Positions 24,518-33,081 of a stretch of DNA of 46,767 nt are shown piece by piece. A model generated the notes under the pieces. The model was not told the DNA's origin. It ran no database searches and saw only the letters and a list, made by a program, of their open reading frames with translations. This DNA comes from Desulfuromusa sp. (GTDB taxonomy: Bacteria; Desulfobacterota; Desulfuromonadia; Desulfuromonadales; Geopsychrobacteraceae). The position numbers and the translations under genes are program-made. The number at the start of each line of letters is the position of its first letter. The first letter of the stretch is position 1. Where the stretch lies: the NCBI GenBank assembly GCA_027858895.1, contig JAQIBX010000069.1, positions 1-46,767 of the forward strand. The letters are read 5' to 3'.

Positions 24518-24715
24518 ATGGTCAAAAAAAAGCAGCGAAAAAGTGTGTTTAAAGAAGCCCGGGACAACATGTCAGAGGACTTCAACAAATTCATGCCGGA
24601 AAAGCTTCGCGCACAAAAAGGCAAAAAGAAGTTTGTCCTCTGGCTGTTTATTCTGGAGGTAGTTGTCCTGGGAGTGCTTGGCCGATTCATTTACAAGTGG
24701 TGGCTCGAATCATAA
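24518..24715 (+). CDS. Small 65-residue membrane protein (possible)
   Basis: Strongly basic N-terminus (MVKKKQRKSVFKEARDNMSE), a short charged region (EDFNKFMPEKLRAQKGKKK) and one C-terminal membrane helix (about 38-58, FVLWLFILEVVVLGVLGRFI) ending KWWLES. The layout is that of a real tail-anchored small protein, and a frame on the opposite strand has a less natural composition. The ribosome site is weak. Family not recognised and no operon partner; the next 318 bp are gene-free. Confidence 0.5.
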   Translation: MVKKKQRKSVFKEARDNMSEDFNKFMPEKLRAQKGKKKFVLWLFILEVVVLGVLGRFIYKWWLES

Positions 24716-25033
24716 TAGGACTTATTGGTATCCACGTGACTCAAGTTGCCCTGGTTGATCGGTTGAGATTATCATCAGAAGAAAGATAAAGTTTTTGAAC
24801 TAAAGACAAAAGCTATTTCACGCAGAGCTCGCAAATGCGCAAAGAAGATCAAAAGCAAAATCAGGTTTTTTGGATTTTACCAAAGAGTACAAAGGTTTTC
24901 TTGGTGTCCTTGGCGTCTGAGAGAGCGAAGCGAACGGGCGTGAGAAAGATTGTGAACTTTTCTGGCCTTAAAAGAACACGTGTCTACTCTTGCCCATTAG
25001 TGGCTATCATTGAATCGACTGAGCTGAAAAGGT
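24716..25033. other. Gene-free stretch with a repeat
   Basis: 318 bp between the 65-residue gene and the 3' end of the sn-glycerol-1-phosphate dehydrogenase gene. It contains the inverted repeat at 24819-24943. No reading frame, RNA gene or terminator could be supported outside it. Confidence 0.5.
24819..24943. repeat. Imperfect palindromic intergenic repeat (CACGCAGAG type)
   Basis: Left end CACGCAGAGCTCGCAAATGC followed by GCAAAGAAG; right end CTTGGTGTCCTTGGCGTCTG then GAGAGCGAAGCGAACGGGCGTG. The arms are degraded inverted copies around an A/T-rich centre. I recall closely similar CACGCAGAGxCGCAAAGACGC ... GGCGTCTxGAGCGAGCGAAGCGAGCGGGCGTG elements between genes in several Desulfuromonadales genomes; this needs a search. 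Here it appears as an old, mutated copy. Confidence 0.55.
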
Positions 25034-26368
25034 TCAGCGCAAAAGCTGCAGAGCGTCCTCAGCGGCAGCCTCTAGAACCCCCGCATGGGCAGCCAGGTCT
25101 AGAACAGTGATCCGCTCACGGATTGCTCGACTGTTCAGGGCCGCCAGCATAAATTCATCTTGTGTCAACCTGAAAGCTTCAAGACTAAAAGGGGCGCCGG
25201 TACGGGTAAACAGTTCGACAAAATGCTCTGGGGGTTGAACTTGGCGAAATAGCTCCTGAAGCTCTTCCCAGTGTTGCGGTAGAAGAGTATCAAATTTCAA
25301 CAGGGCAGCCCGTTTATTCTGGAATTGTTTGGCAACCTCATCAGCATTGGGGCCCCAGATCTCTGGAATCCGGGCAGTTGTTGCCGAAAAAACCCGCTCT
25401 GCCTGTTGCGGCAAGTCGGCCTTATTTAACTGTGCAAGCCGTCTGTAACAGGCCGTCGAAAGAATGATTCCAACCCCGACCTGCAAACCGTGAAGTTCCG
25501 GTTCCCGTCCTGTAATCGGTTCACGCATATCCCAGAAATGGGAAACCAGATGTTCGCCACCGGAGGCAGGTGCACTCGACCCGGCCAAACTCATGGCAAT
25601 TCCAGACAACAGCAACCCGTTGAACAACCCCATGACCGCAGATTCATCACCACGACCGATTTCTTCAGGGTAATCGGAATAAGTTTTTTCAACCGCTGTC
25701 ATCATCGAAGCGGGCAATCCGCAGTAGCTGTCGCTGAATAGTAACGATTCGCATTGCCAATCGATATCTGAAACCACTTTTGCCAACACGTCGCAGAAAC
25801 CAGCCTGGCGCAATTTTAGCGGGGCCTGTTGAACCACCCCTGGAAACACATAGATTCTTTGCGGTGGAACGGCAGGCAGGGTACGCTTGACCCCCTTGAC
25901 CTTGATTGCTGCAATACCCGAGGTATAACCATTCATGGAGGGTGCCGTTGGCATGCTCCAAAAATCGATACCATTCTGGTCGGCAGCATATTTTCCCAGA
26001 TCATTCACCGTTCCTGAACCGACACTGATAATCAGAGCCTTGTCGCGGCTGACCGTCTGGATTTTTTCGACCAGGTGGTCGGTTGCGACAGGATTGCTCG
26101 GCAAAAAATAGTGCTCTAGAGAGACCTGTGCCTGTTCCAGTTCCTGGCGCACTTTTGCCCCGGCAACGGCATCAGTCTCTGGATCACTGAGCAACAATAC
26201 CGAGCGGTTCCTATAGATTGCCTGACAATCTTCTGCCAGAACTTTGCTGGCATCCATTGCCGAATAGAGGGTGACTTGCGGAGTGGGGTGTTGATTGCCA
26301 CAGGTACAACCAGCAAGGTAGGTTTGCGGATCGACAATGGTGGGATGTTTCTGTGCCTCAGAATTCAC
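25034..26368 (-). CDS. sn-Glycerol-1-phosphate dehydrogenase (AraM/EgsA family)
   Basis: 444-residue NAD(P)-dependent dehydrogenase of the iron-containing ADH/glycerol-1-phosphate dehydrogenase superfamily, interconverting dihydroxyacetone phosphate and sn-glycerol-1-phosphate. Visible: nucleotide loop SVGSGTVNDLGKYAA (115-129), PSMNGYTSG, and metal ligands D193 (GFCDVLAK), H273 (GGEHLVSH) and H293 (ELHGLQVG). The N-terminal GCTCGNQH is typical of bacterial AraM-like proteins. It starts with GTG at 26368, only 3 bp after the stop of the UgpE-like permease gene, so it belongs to the glycerol-phosphate-type transporter operon. That context suggests use of imported glycerol phosphate, although synthesis of glycerol-1-phosphate lipids is an alternative. 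Confidence 0.87.
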   Translation of the reverse strand: MNSEAQKHPTIVDPQTYLAGCTCGNQHPTPQVTLYSAMDASKVLAEDCQAIYRNRSVLLLSDPETDAVAGAKVRQELEQAQVSLEHYFLPSNPVATDHLVEKIQTVSRDKALIISVGSGTVNDLGKYAADQNGIDFWSMPTAPSMNGYTSGIAAIKVKGVKRTLPAVPPQRIYVFPGVVQQAPLKLRQAGFCDVLAKVVSDIDWQCESLLFSDSYCGLPASMMTAVEKTYSDYPEEIGRGDESAVMGLFNGLLLSGIAMSLAGSSAPASGGEHLVSHFWDMREPITGREPELHGLQVGVGIILSTACYRRLAQLNKADLPQQAERVFSATTARIPEIWGPNADEVAKQFQNKRAALLKFDTLLPQHWEELQELFRQVQPPEHFVELFTRTGAPFSLEAFRLTQDEFMLAALNSRAIRERITVLDLAAHAGVLEAAAEDALQLLR

Positions 26369-26371
26369 CCG

Positions 26372-27295
26372 TTATTTCTCCCGCTCAACCAGACCTTTGA
26401 CAAACCAGCGTTGCATAAGCAACACCACGAGAATCGGCGGCAGCATGACAATCAAGGCCCCGGCCATAGCGATGTGCCATTCGGGGGGATCTTCAGGTGA
26501 CGGCAGCAAAGTCTTCAGCCCGATAACTGCGGTCGTCATGTTTGGATTGGTGGTGATCAGCAGTGGCCAGAGATACTGATTCCAGCCATAAACGAATTCG
26601 ATCACCACCAGGGCTGCAATATTCGTTTTAGACAGGGGAAGCAGAATTTTCCAGAAGAAGGTCATCGGCGAAGCACCATCCATTTTTGCGGCTTCACAGA
26701 GCTCTTCCGGAATGGTCAGGAAAAATTGACGAAATAGAAAAGTACAAGTCGCGGAGGCAGTCAACGGCAGGATCAGCCCTGCATAGCTGTCAAGCAAGCT
26801 GAATTCCAGAGAGACCTCAATATCATGTCCCGCAAACCAGCTGACAATCCCATCGAGCCCTAGGGCATCCCAGACTGACTGCAGTGGTCCGAAGATATTT
26901 GCGGCCATTTCGTAAGTCGGCAGAATCCGGACCTCAACCGGTAACATCAGGGTACAGAAAACAGCGGCAAAGGCGACAACGCGGAAACGGTAATCGAAGT
27001 AGACAATTGAAAAGGCGCCAAACAGCGATACAATGATCTTGCCGAAGGTGATGCCGCTGGCCATGATAAATGAATTGAACAGCTGATTACCGAGATTACC
27101 TCTCGACCACGCCTCCCCAACATTATTAAACAGCTGGTCGCCGGGAATCATCGTCATAGGAACGGTCGATACATCATCAAGCGTCAGGGTCGCGGCGATG
27201 ATCGCATACAGAATCGGGAACCCGACCAGCACAATCCCGAAAATCAGCGCAACATAGGTAAAGGCGTCAAGCGCCGGTGTCTTTTCAACCATCAT
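26372..27295 (-). CDS. Glycerol-phosphate-type ABC permease (UgpE-like)
   Basis: 307-residue inner-membrane permease, six helices expected, MalG/UgpE family of carbohydrate ABC importers. The EAA loop that docks with the ATPase is EELCEAAKMDGASPMTFFWK near residue 200, followed by ILLPLSK. It lies 5 bp downstream of the UgpA-like permease gene. The product ends LMQRWFVKGLVEREK, close to UgpE (QRWFVRGLVAGEK, from memory), the main reason for favouring the glycerol-3-phosphate subgroup over other sugars. Confidence 0.85.
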   Translation of the reverse strand: MMVEKTPALDAFTYVALIFGIVLVGFPILYAIIAATLTLDDVSTVPMTMIPGDQLFNNVGEAWSRGNLGNQLFNSFIMASGITFGKIIVSLFGAFSIVYFDYRFRVVAFAAVFCTLMLPVEVRILPTYEMAANIFGPLQSVWDALGLDGIVSWFAGHDIEVSLEFSLLDSYAGLILPLTASATCTFLFRQFFLTIPEELCEAAKMDGASPMTFFWKILLPLSKTNIAALVVIEFVYGWNQYLWPLLITTNPNMTTAVIGLKTLLPSPEDPPEWHIAMAGALIVMLPPILVVLLMQRWFVKGLVEREK

Positions 27296-27300
27296 AAGCG

Positions 27301-28215
27301 TCAGCCTGTGTACTGAACTTTACGTTCTACATATTTGAATTGCAGAACCGTAATCAGAATAATCAAACCCATCAGAACTACCGATTGGGCGGATGAAGAG
27401 CCAAGGTTCAAACCGATAAAGCCATCCTGATAAACCTTGTAGACCAGAATGTTGGTAGACCCACCCGGACCCCCTTGAGTTACTGCGTGAATGATGCCGA
27501 AGGATTCAAAGAAGGAAAAAATAATCGTCATGACAGTGACAAAAAACATCGTCGGCGACAGCAGTGGAAAAGTAATCGCCCAAAAGCGTCGAAACGGGCT
27601 GGCACCATCCATGGCCGCAGCCTCAATCAGCGAATGCGGGATCGCCTGCAATCCGGCGAGGAAAAAGACAAAATTATAACTGATATTTTTCCAGGCACTG
27701 GCCATGACAATCATCAGCATGGCATGCGAGCTTTCCAGCAGAGGATTCCAGTCGATATTGAACCACTCCTCAATAAAAATAGCGACAACGCCATAGGATG
27801 GATGCAGTAGAAAAAGCCATAGAATCCCTGAAATAGCCGGAGCTATCGCATAAGGCCAGATCAGAAACGTTCGCGTTAAAGATGTGAATTTTAGCACCCG
27901 GTTAGCCATAGTGGCGAGAAACAGCCCCCCGCAAATTGAAACCAAAGCCACCGAGCCGCTGAAAAATAACGTGGTTAAAATCGACTTCAAATAGAGTGGA
28001 TCGATAAACAGGGCAATGTAATTATCGAACCAGACGAACTGGGTTCGAAAGCCAAAGGGATCACTCAATTGAAAAGAGGCCACTATTCCCTGAATAGCCG
28101 GCCAATAGAAAAAGGTCGCAGTAACCAGAATTTGTGGCAGAATCAGCAGATAGGGCAATCTTCGTGATTTAAAATAGGAGCGTTTTTTTATCATGTCAAA
28201 GAGAGTATCACTCAT
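27301..28215 (-). CDS. Glycerol-phosphate-type ABC permease (UgpA-like)
   Basis: 304-residue partner permease, MalF/UgpA family, six helices. EAA loop LIEAAAMDGASPFRRFWAIT followed by FPLLSPTMFF, and VTQGGPGGSTNILVYKVYQDGF as in UgpA-type proteins. The N-terminus is short and basic (KKRSYFKSRRLPYLL). Its ATG at 28215 lies at the foot of a perfect 13-bp hairpin that follows the binding-protein gene, so its translation may be restrained relative to the binding protein. Confidence 0.86.
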   Translation of the reverse strand: MSDTLFDMIKKRSYFKSRRLPYLLILPQILVTATFFYWPAIQGIVASFQLSDPFGFRTQFVWFDNYIALFIDPLYLKSILTTLFFSGSVALVSICGGLFLATMANRVLKFTSLTRTFLIWPYAIAPAISGILWLFLLHPSYGVVAIFIEEWFNIDWNPLLESSHAMLMIVMASAWKNISYNFVFFLAGLQAIPHSLIEAAAMDGASPFRRFWAITFPLLSPTMFFVTVMTIIFSFFESFGIIHAVTQGGPGGSTNILVYKVYQDGFIGLNLGSSSAQSVVLMGLIILITVLQFKYVERKVQYTG

Positions 28216-28250
28216 TCAGGGGCATCCTCAATGAGAAGATGCCCCTGAAT
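28214..28250 (-). promoter_or_regulatory. Hairpin covering the UgpA-like start codon
   Basis: ATTCAGGGGCATC (28214-28226) and GATGCCCCTGAAT (28238-28250) pair perfectly over 13 bp with an 11-nt loop. It sits between the binding-protein stop (28281) and the permease gene; the permease start codon is in the stem and the GAGG ribosome site at the loop edge. There is no U-tract, so it is more likely an mRNA-stability or translation-control element than a terminator. Confidence 0.65.
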
Positions 28251-28280
28251 CGTTAATTTACCGAAAATCGCAAACGACGG

Positions 28281-29609
28281 TTATTTATATGTTCTTTCAA
28301 ACTCACGCAGTTTCACGTTACTTCTGGCCACGGCATTATCCATTGCCTGCTTGGGAGTTTTTGAATCGTTCCAGACCAGCTCAAGCTCTTCGTTGATGAT
28401 ATTGCGGATCTGAATAAAGTAACCGAGGCGCAGGCCACGAGATATTTTCGTCGGAATACGGCGAGTCAACTGTTTGATGCCAACTTCCTGAAGCGGGTTC
28501 GCTTCGTAGTACCCATCGGCTTTGAGCTTATCGTAAGCGGTCAGAGTAATCGGGAAGTAACCAGTCTCTTTATGCCAGAGAATTTGTGATTCATTACCTG
28601 CTAAATGTTTCATGAATGCTGCAACACCAGCATAGTCCTTCTTCGGCAGACCTTTAAAAACCCACAAGGATGCACCACCGATGATACTGTTCTGCGGCTC
28701 TTTCATCCAGGCTTCAACCGGCAGCGGAGCAACATCCCAGGAGAAATCATTGACGGCAGATTTCAGCTTGGCAATCCCACTGATTGAATCGATATAAACA
28801 CCCGCGTTCTGAGCGATAAACTCAGATTTCGGCCCCTGGTATTTCTGGCCACCGTAAAAGAAACGCTTATCGGCCATCCAGCTCTTCAAGCGAGCGACAT
28901 GATTAATAACCTTGTCGTTATTAATCATCAGTTCGGTGTCCAGGCCCTCATAGCCATTGGATTTGCTGGCAAATGGAATGTTGTGAATTGCGCTGTAGTT
29001 TTCCACCTGAGTCCAGGACTGCCATGCAGTAACCAGACCGCCTTCGACGCCTGATTTAACCAGCTTGCCGGTGATATCTCCCAATTCATCCCAGGTAATT
29101 GGCGTATCCTTGGAGAGCATCGGGATACCGGCTTGCTTGAACAGATCAACGTTGTAATACATCACCGGTGTCGATGAGTTGAACGGCATCGACATCAGAT
29201 TGCCATCAGCATTCATGTAATAGGAGAGAACCGGTTGCAAGTATTGTGACCAGTCAACTTTATACCCCTTGTCCGCCATCAATTCATGGATCGGGTAAAT
29301 CGCACCCGAGAGCATCATCGTTTGAGTGCCAACCTCGAAGGCTTGCAGGATGTGTGGCTGTTTCCCTGCGCGAACTGCCGCAACCCCGGCATTGACCACT
29401 TCATCGTAAGCCCCTTTGTAGGTGGCGACGACTTTGTAGTCAGACTGTGAGTTGTTAAAACTATCAACGATTGTCTGTACCACTTCACCACGCGAACCAC
29501 GCATGGCATGCCACCAGTGAATTTCGGTCGGGCTAGCAAACGCTGACCCAGCAAAACTGATCAGCAGACCTACCGCCATAACAAGCCAGAAACATTTGAT
29601 TTTTGACAT
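28281..29609 (-). CDS. Glycerol-phosphate-type ABC substrate-binding protein (UgpB-like)
   Basis: 442-residue periplasmic binding protein of the family 1 (MalE/UgpB) group. The start is set at ATG 29609, where AGGAGGAG lies 4-5 nt upstream and a normal signal peptide begins (MSKIKCFWLVMAVGLLISFA, cleavage near SAFA-SP). The mature N-terminus TEIHWWHAMRGSRGEVVQTI closely resembles UgpB (ITFWHSMEGELGKEV type), and NSSTPVMYYNVDLFKQAG is the usual hinge signature. It is first in the operon binding protein, UgpA-like, UgpE-like, dehydrogenase. The ligand is presumably a glycerol phosphate or a glycerophosphodiester, by family. Confidence 0.87.
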   Translation of the reverse strand: MSKIKCFWLVMAVGLLISFAGSAFASPTEIHWWHAMRGSRGEVVQTIVDSFNNSQSDYKVVATYKGAYDEVVNAGVAAVRAGKQPHILQAFEVGTQTMMLSGAIYPIHELMADKGYKVDWSQYLQPVLSYYMNADGNLMSMPFNSSTPVMYYNVDLFKQAGIPMLSKDTPITWDELGDITGKLVKSGVEGGLVTAWQSWTQVENYSAIHNIPFASKSNGYEGLDTELMINNDKVINHVARLKSWMADKRFFYGGQKYQGPKSEFIAQNAGVYIDSISGIAKLKSAVNDFSWDVAPLPVEAWMKEPQNSIIGGASLWVFKGLPKKDYAGVAAFMKHLAGNESQILWHKETGYFPITLTAYDKLKADGYYEANPLQEVGIKQLTRRIPTKISRGLRLGYFIQIRNIINEELELVWNDSKTPKQAMDNAVARSNVKLREFERTYK

Positions 29610-29731
29610 GTGCTCCTCCTGAAATCGGGTTTTAGATAGTGTCATTCTCAACATAAAAGGTATTGCAAGCAAATCTTTGATGACGCAAAATGCTGACGAA
29701 CATAAATCAACACTACAACACTCTAAGTAAA

Positions 29732-29777
29732 GACGAATAATAACGATTCGTCAATGACTAGATTCAAAAAAATCTAG
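29732..29777. promoter_or_regulatory. Two tandem inverted repeats between divergent Ugp-like genes
   Basis: GACGAAT (29732-29738) N7 ATTCGTC (29746-29752), then 5 bp further CTAGATT (29758-29764) N6 AATCTAG (29771-29777); all arms are perfect. They lie in the 273-bp region between the binding-protein gene (minus) and the ATPase gene (plus), roughly midway, a natural place for a regulator controlling both. No regulator gene is adjacent. The rest of this region is A/T-rich, without other supported signals. Confidence 0.5.
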
Positions 29778-29882
29778 ATTAAATAAGAACCATAAATTAT
29801 TCTATAGTTCCCTCAAAAAACTGACCATATTGTTAATATTTTTATATAGTTAAAAACTTCTTACTAGCTGGAGTATTTGTTT

Positions 29883-30986
29883 ATGGCCAACGTGATTTTA
29901 AAGGATGTTTTCAAAAAATATGGCAAACTGGAGGTTGTCCATGGGATCAACCTGAATGTTTTAGACAAGGAATTTGTCGTTCTCGTCGGTCCATCCGGCT
30001 GTGGAAAATCGACAGCTTTGAGAATGATCGCCGGGCTTGAAGATATTACCGCTGGAACTATTGAGATTGCTGATCGAGAAGTCAATGACGTTGCACCGAA
30101 AGACCGCGATGCGGCAATGGTGTTTCAGAACTATGCCCTCTATCCCCACATGAATGTTTACAAAAATATGTCCTTTGGCCTGACTTTAAGAAAAATGCCA
30201 AAAGATGAAATTGAAAAACGGGTTAGAGATGCTGCAGCGATTCTGGAACTTGATGAACTACTCTTCCGCAAGCCGCACGAATTATCGGGTGGCCAGCGAC
30301 AGCGTGTTGCCATGGGACGAGCCATTGTCCGGCGGCCCGCTGTGTACCTGTTTGACGAGCCATTATCCAACCTTGATGCTAAATTACGTGCCCAGATGCG
30401 CCTGGAAATCAAACAACTGCACCATCAGGTGCAAAATACTATCATCTATGTCACCCATGATCAGATTGAAGCCATGACTTTGGCAGATCGGATCGTCGTG
30501 ATGCGCGACGGTTACATTGAGCAAGTTGGTAGCCCGATAGAGATATTCCAGAATCCAGCGAATGCATTTGTCGCCGGATTCATCGGCTCTCCACCAATGA
30601 ATCTGCACCCGGCAAGCATAGTCAACACAACTGACGGTCAAAAAATCAAGCTGAGTGACCGCCTGGAGATACCAATCCCGCAAAAAGAGAATACTCAACT
30701 TACAGATGGACAAAAAGTCATCATGGGGCTACGCACTGAAGACGTGTTCATTGCCCATGAAGATGAGGAGAAAGCAGAAACACTGACCTTTGCTGTCGAA
30801 GGCACGGTCAAAATCGTTGAACCTCTGGGCAGTGAAACCAATTTACATATGGATTTACTGGGAGCGAACCTGGTGGCCAGGTCTGAAGGGCGGCGGCTCT
30901 TTTCTGTCGGTGACCAACTGCAGATGACTCTTGACCTGAATCATCTGCATATTTTTGATGCCGAATCGGAACAATCGATTTATTAA
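29883..30986 (+). CDS. Sugar/glycerol-phosphate ABC importer ATPase (UgpC/MalK type)
   Basis: 367-residue ATPase: Walker A GPSGCGKST, Q-loop MVFQNYALYPHMNVYKNMSFGL, signature [14 protein letters not shown], Walker B YLFDEPLSNLDAKLR, switch His in YVTHDQIEAMTLADR, then a TOBE-type C-terminal domain (about 240-367). ATG 29883 is preferred over TTG 29877 because GGAG lies 9 nt upstream of it. It is transcribed away from the UgpB/A/E-like genes and must supply their missing ATPase, since no other lies in that operon. Such ATPases may serve several importers. Confidence 0.9.
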   Translation: MANVILKDVFKKYGKLEVVHGINLNVLDKEFVVLVGPSGCGKSTALRMIAGLEDITAGTIEIADREVNDVAPKDRDAAMVFQNYALYPHMNVYKNMSFGLTLRKMPKDEIEKRVRDAAAILELDELLFRKPHELSGGQRQRVAMGRAIVRRPAVYLFDEPLSNLDAKLRAQMRLEIKQLHHQVQNTIIYVTHDQIEAMTLADRIVVMRDGYIEQVGSPIEIFQNPANAFVAGFIGSPPMNLHPASIVNTTDGQKIKLSDRLEIPIPQKENTQLTDGQKVIMGLRTEDVFIAHEDEEKAETLTFAVEGTVKIVEPLGSETNLHMDLLGANLVARSEGRRLFSVGDQLQMTLDLNHLHIFDAESEQSIY

Positions 30987-31108
30987 ATTTTTTAATGGGC
31001 CCAAAAGACTCTATCGGACAGAGCTCCGAAGCTTGGAGAACTGGCGTCAAGCCATCTACTTCTTACGACGCCCTGCAAAGGAAAAGTCTTCTGCCGCCGA
31101 ATATCTTT

Positions 31109-32101
31109 TTATTTACCCAGCTCAGCAGCAATCTCAGCCGCCCGTAGACAAGAGGTCAGCCGGCCATCAAACTCTTCCGTCGCTGGTACCCGCTCGGCAC
31201 ACTGTGGTGCTGCATAGGGGCAGCGGGTATGAAAGACACAGCCGGAAGGGGGGGAAAGCGGCGAAGGAAGTTCACCGGAAAGAATAATCCGTTGTTTTCG
31301 ATTCTGCGCTTTCAGGTGGGGGGTTGATGCCAATAACGCCTGGGTGTAGGGATGCCGTGGGCGCTCAAAAATTTGCTCCGCTTGACCATATTCGGCAATC
31401 CGACCTAAGTACATCACCATCACCTTATCGGCAATATAACGCACCACCGACAGATCGTGGGCGATAAACACAAAAGCCAAGGTCATCTCCTGTTGCAGGT
31501 CCTTGAGTAGATTCAATACCTGAGCTTGAACCGAAACATCCAGTGCCGAAACAGGTTCATCTGCCACCACCAATTTGGGTTGAAGCATCAGTGCCCTGGC
31601 AATAGCAACCCGCTGCCGCTGACCACCTGAAAACATATGCGGATAGCGGGTGTAATGCTCTGGGCGCAAACCCACCTTGGTCATAATACCACGAACCCGC
31701 TCCTCTACTTCTATTTTCGCCAGATTACTGTTGATGACCAGAGGTTCTCCAATTATTGTACCGATTTTTTTCCTTGGATTAAGTGAGCCATAAGGGTTCT
31801 GAAAAATCATCTGCACCCGCTGGCGGGCAGTTTTCAGTTCATGATCTGAAGCATTGACCAGATCAAAACCATCAAACTTCAGCTCACCACTGGTCGGACG
31901 CTCAATCATCGTCAACTGACGAGCTAATGTCGACTTGCCACAACCCGACTCACCAACAACCGCCAGAGTCTTTCCCGCCTCAACTTCGAAGCTGACTCCA
32001 TCAAGAGCCTTGACAATTGCAGCAGGCTTGAATGGTCCTTGAGAGACCGAGTAATAGCGGGTAAGATCACGGGCTTCAAGAATCAGATTCTGAAAACTCA
32101 T
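31109..32101 (-). CDS. dppF: Dipeptide ABC transporter ATPase DppF
   Basis: 330-residue ATPase of the oligo/dipeptide importer. Walker [10 protein letters not shown], signature [15 protein letters not shown], Walker [15 protein letters not shown], switch [20 protein letters not shown], and the OppF/DppF C-terminal cysteine region [19 protein letters not shown] that binds an FeS cluster or metal in relatives. ATG 32101 overlaps the dppD stop by 4 bp; an open extension to 32194 lies inside dppD and is rejected. Last gene of dppABCDF. Confidence 0.93.
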   Translation of the reverse strand: MSFQNLILEARDLTRYYSVSQGPFKPAAIVKALDGVSFEVEAGKTLAVVGESGCGKSTLARQLTMIERPTSGELKFDGFDLVNASDHELKTARQRVQMIFQNPYGSLNPRKKIGTIIGEPLVINSNLAKIEVEERVRGIMTKVGLRPEHYTRYPHMFSGGQRQRVAIARALMLQPKLVVADEPVSALDVSVQAQVLNLLKDLQQEMTLAFVFIAHDLSVVRYIADKVMVMYLGRIAEYGQAEQIFERPRHPYTQALLASTPHLKAQNRKQRIILSGELPSPLSPPSGCVFHTRCPYAAPQCAERVPATEEFDGRLTSCLRAAEIAAELGK

Positions 32102-33081
32102 TGCTGTGGTTTTCCTTCTGTATCCAACGGCGTATGACAACGGACCTGACGCCCATCCAGACCTGTTACCAGTTGTGGCACCTGTTGTCGACACCGGTCA
32201 GTGGCAAAGCGACAACGCGGATGCAAAAGACATCCGGTCGGGCGATCAAACTGCCCGGGAACCACACCGGGAATTGTTTTCAAGCGAACATCGCCAACCG
32301 ATCGTTCCGGCAAAGCTTCCAGAAGGGCCGCAGTATAAGGATGGCGTGGAGATTCAAAAATTGCAGGAACCGGGCCCATTTCAACCACCTGTCCGGCATA
32401 CATCACCACAATTCGCTGCGCCGCTTCAGCAACCACAGCAAGGTCGTGGGTAATCAAGATCAAAGCCATCTGTCGCTGGCGCTGTAAATCAAGTAGCAGG
32501 TCAAGAATTTGCGCTTGAATAGTCACATCAAGGGCGGTGGTCGGCTCATCAGCAATCAGCAATCTAGGGTTACAGGCAATTGCCATGGCGATCATAACCC
32601 GTTGACTCATTCCACCGGAAAGTTGATGGGGAAAAGCTTTAAGCCTTGCTTGAGGATCTGGGATACCGACCTGTTCCAATAATTCCAGGGTGCGGGAACG
32701 ACGCATGGCCCGACTGCCACCTTCGTGAATCTTAAGTGCTTCGGCAATCTGAAAACCGGCAGTAAAGCAGGGATTCAGACTGGTCATTGGCTCCTGAAAA
32801 ATCATTGCTATTTCACGACCGGTGATTTTGCGACGCTGCTTATCCGGCATGGCAAGCATATCCTGCCCGTCAAATTCTACTTTTTCTGCCATGATCCGCC
32901 CAGGCCAATCAATCAGACCCATGACCGCCTTGGCCGTCACAGACTTCCCAGAGCCCGACTCACCAACGATCCCAAGAACTTCGCCCTTTTCAATCTCCAG
33001 ACAAACATTATCAACAGCTCGAAAAGGGTTTTTTTCGCTGCCAAATTCAACGGTTAGATTTTTGATTTCAAGTAGAGACAT
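32098..33081 (-). CDS. dppD: Dipeptide ABC transporter ATPase DppD
   Basis: 327-residue first ATPase of the dipeptide importer. Walker [56 protein letters not shown], and a C-terminal [14 protein letters not shown] cysteine cluster like that of OppD/DppD. Its ATG overlaps the dppC stop by one base (TGATG), and its stop overlaps the dppF start, so C-D-F are tightly coupled. The heterodimer with DppF drives transport. Confidence 0.93.
   Translation of the reverse strand: MSLLEIKNLTVEFGSEKNPFRAVDNVCLEIEKGEVLGIVGESGSGKSVTAKAVMGLIDWPGRIMAEKVEFDGQDMLAMPDKQRRKITGREIAMIFQEPMTSLNPCFTAGFQIAEALKIHEGGSRAMRRSRTLELLEQVGIPDPQARLKAFPHQLSGGMSQRVMIAMAIACNPRLLIADEPTTALDVTIQAQILDLLLDLQRQRQMALILITHDLAVVAEAAQRIVVMYAGQVVEMGPVPAIFESPRHPYTAALLEALPERSVGDVRLKTIPGVVPGQFDRPTGCLLHPRCRFATDRCRQQVPQLVTGLDGRQVRCHTPLDTEGKPQQ

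Noticed and set aside
24343-24690. 115-codon minus-strand frame
   Set aside because: Overlaps the better supported 65-residue plus-strand gene; Arg/Ser-rich shadow composition.
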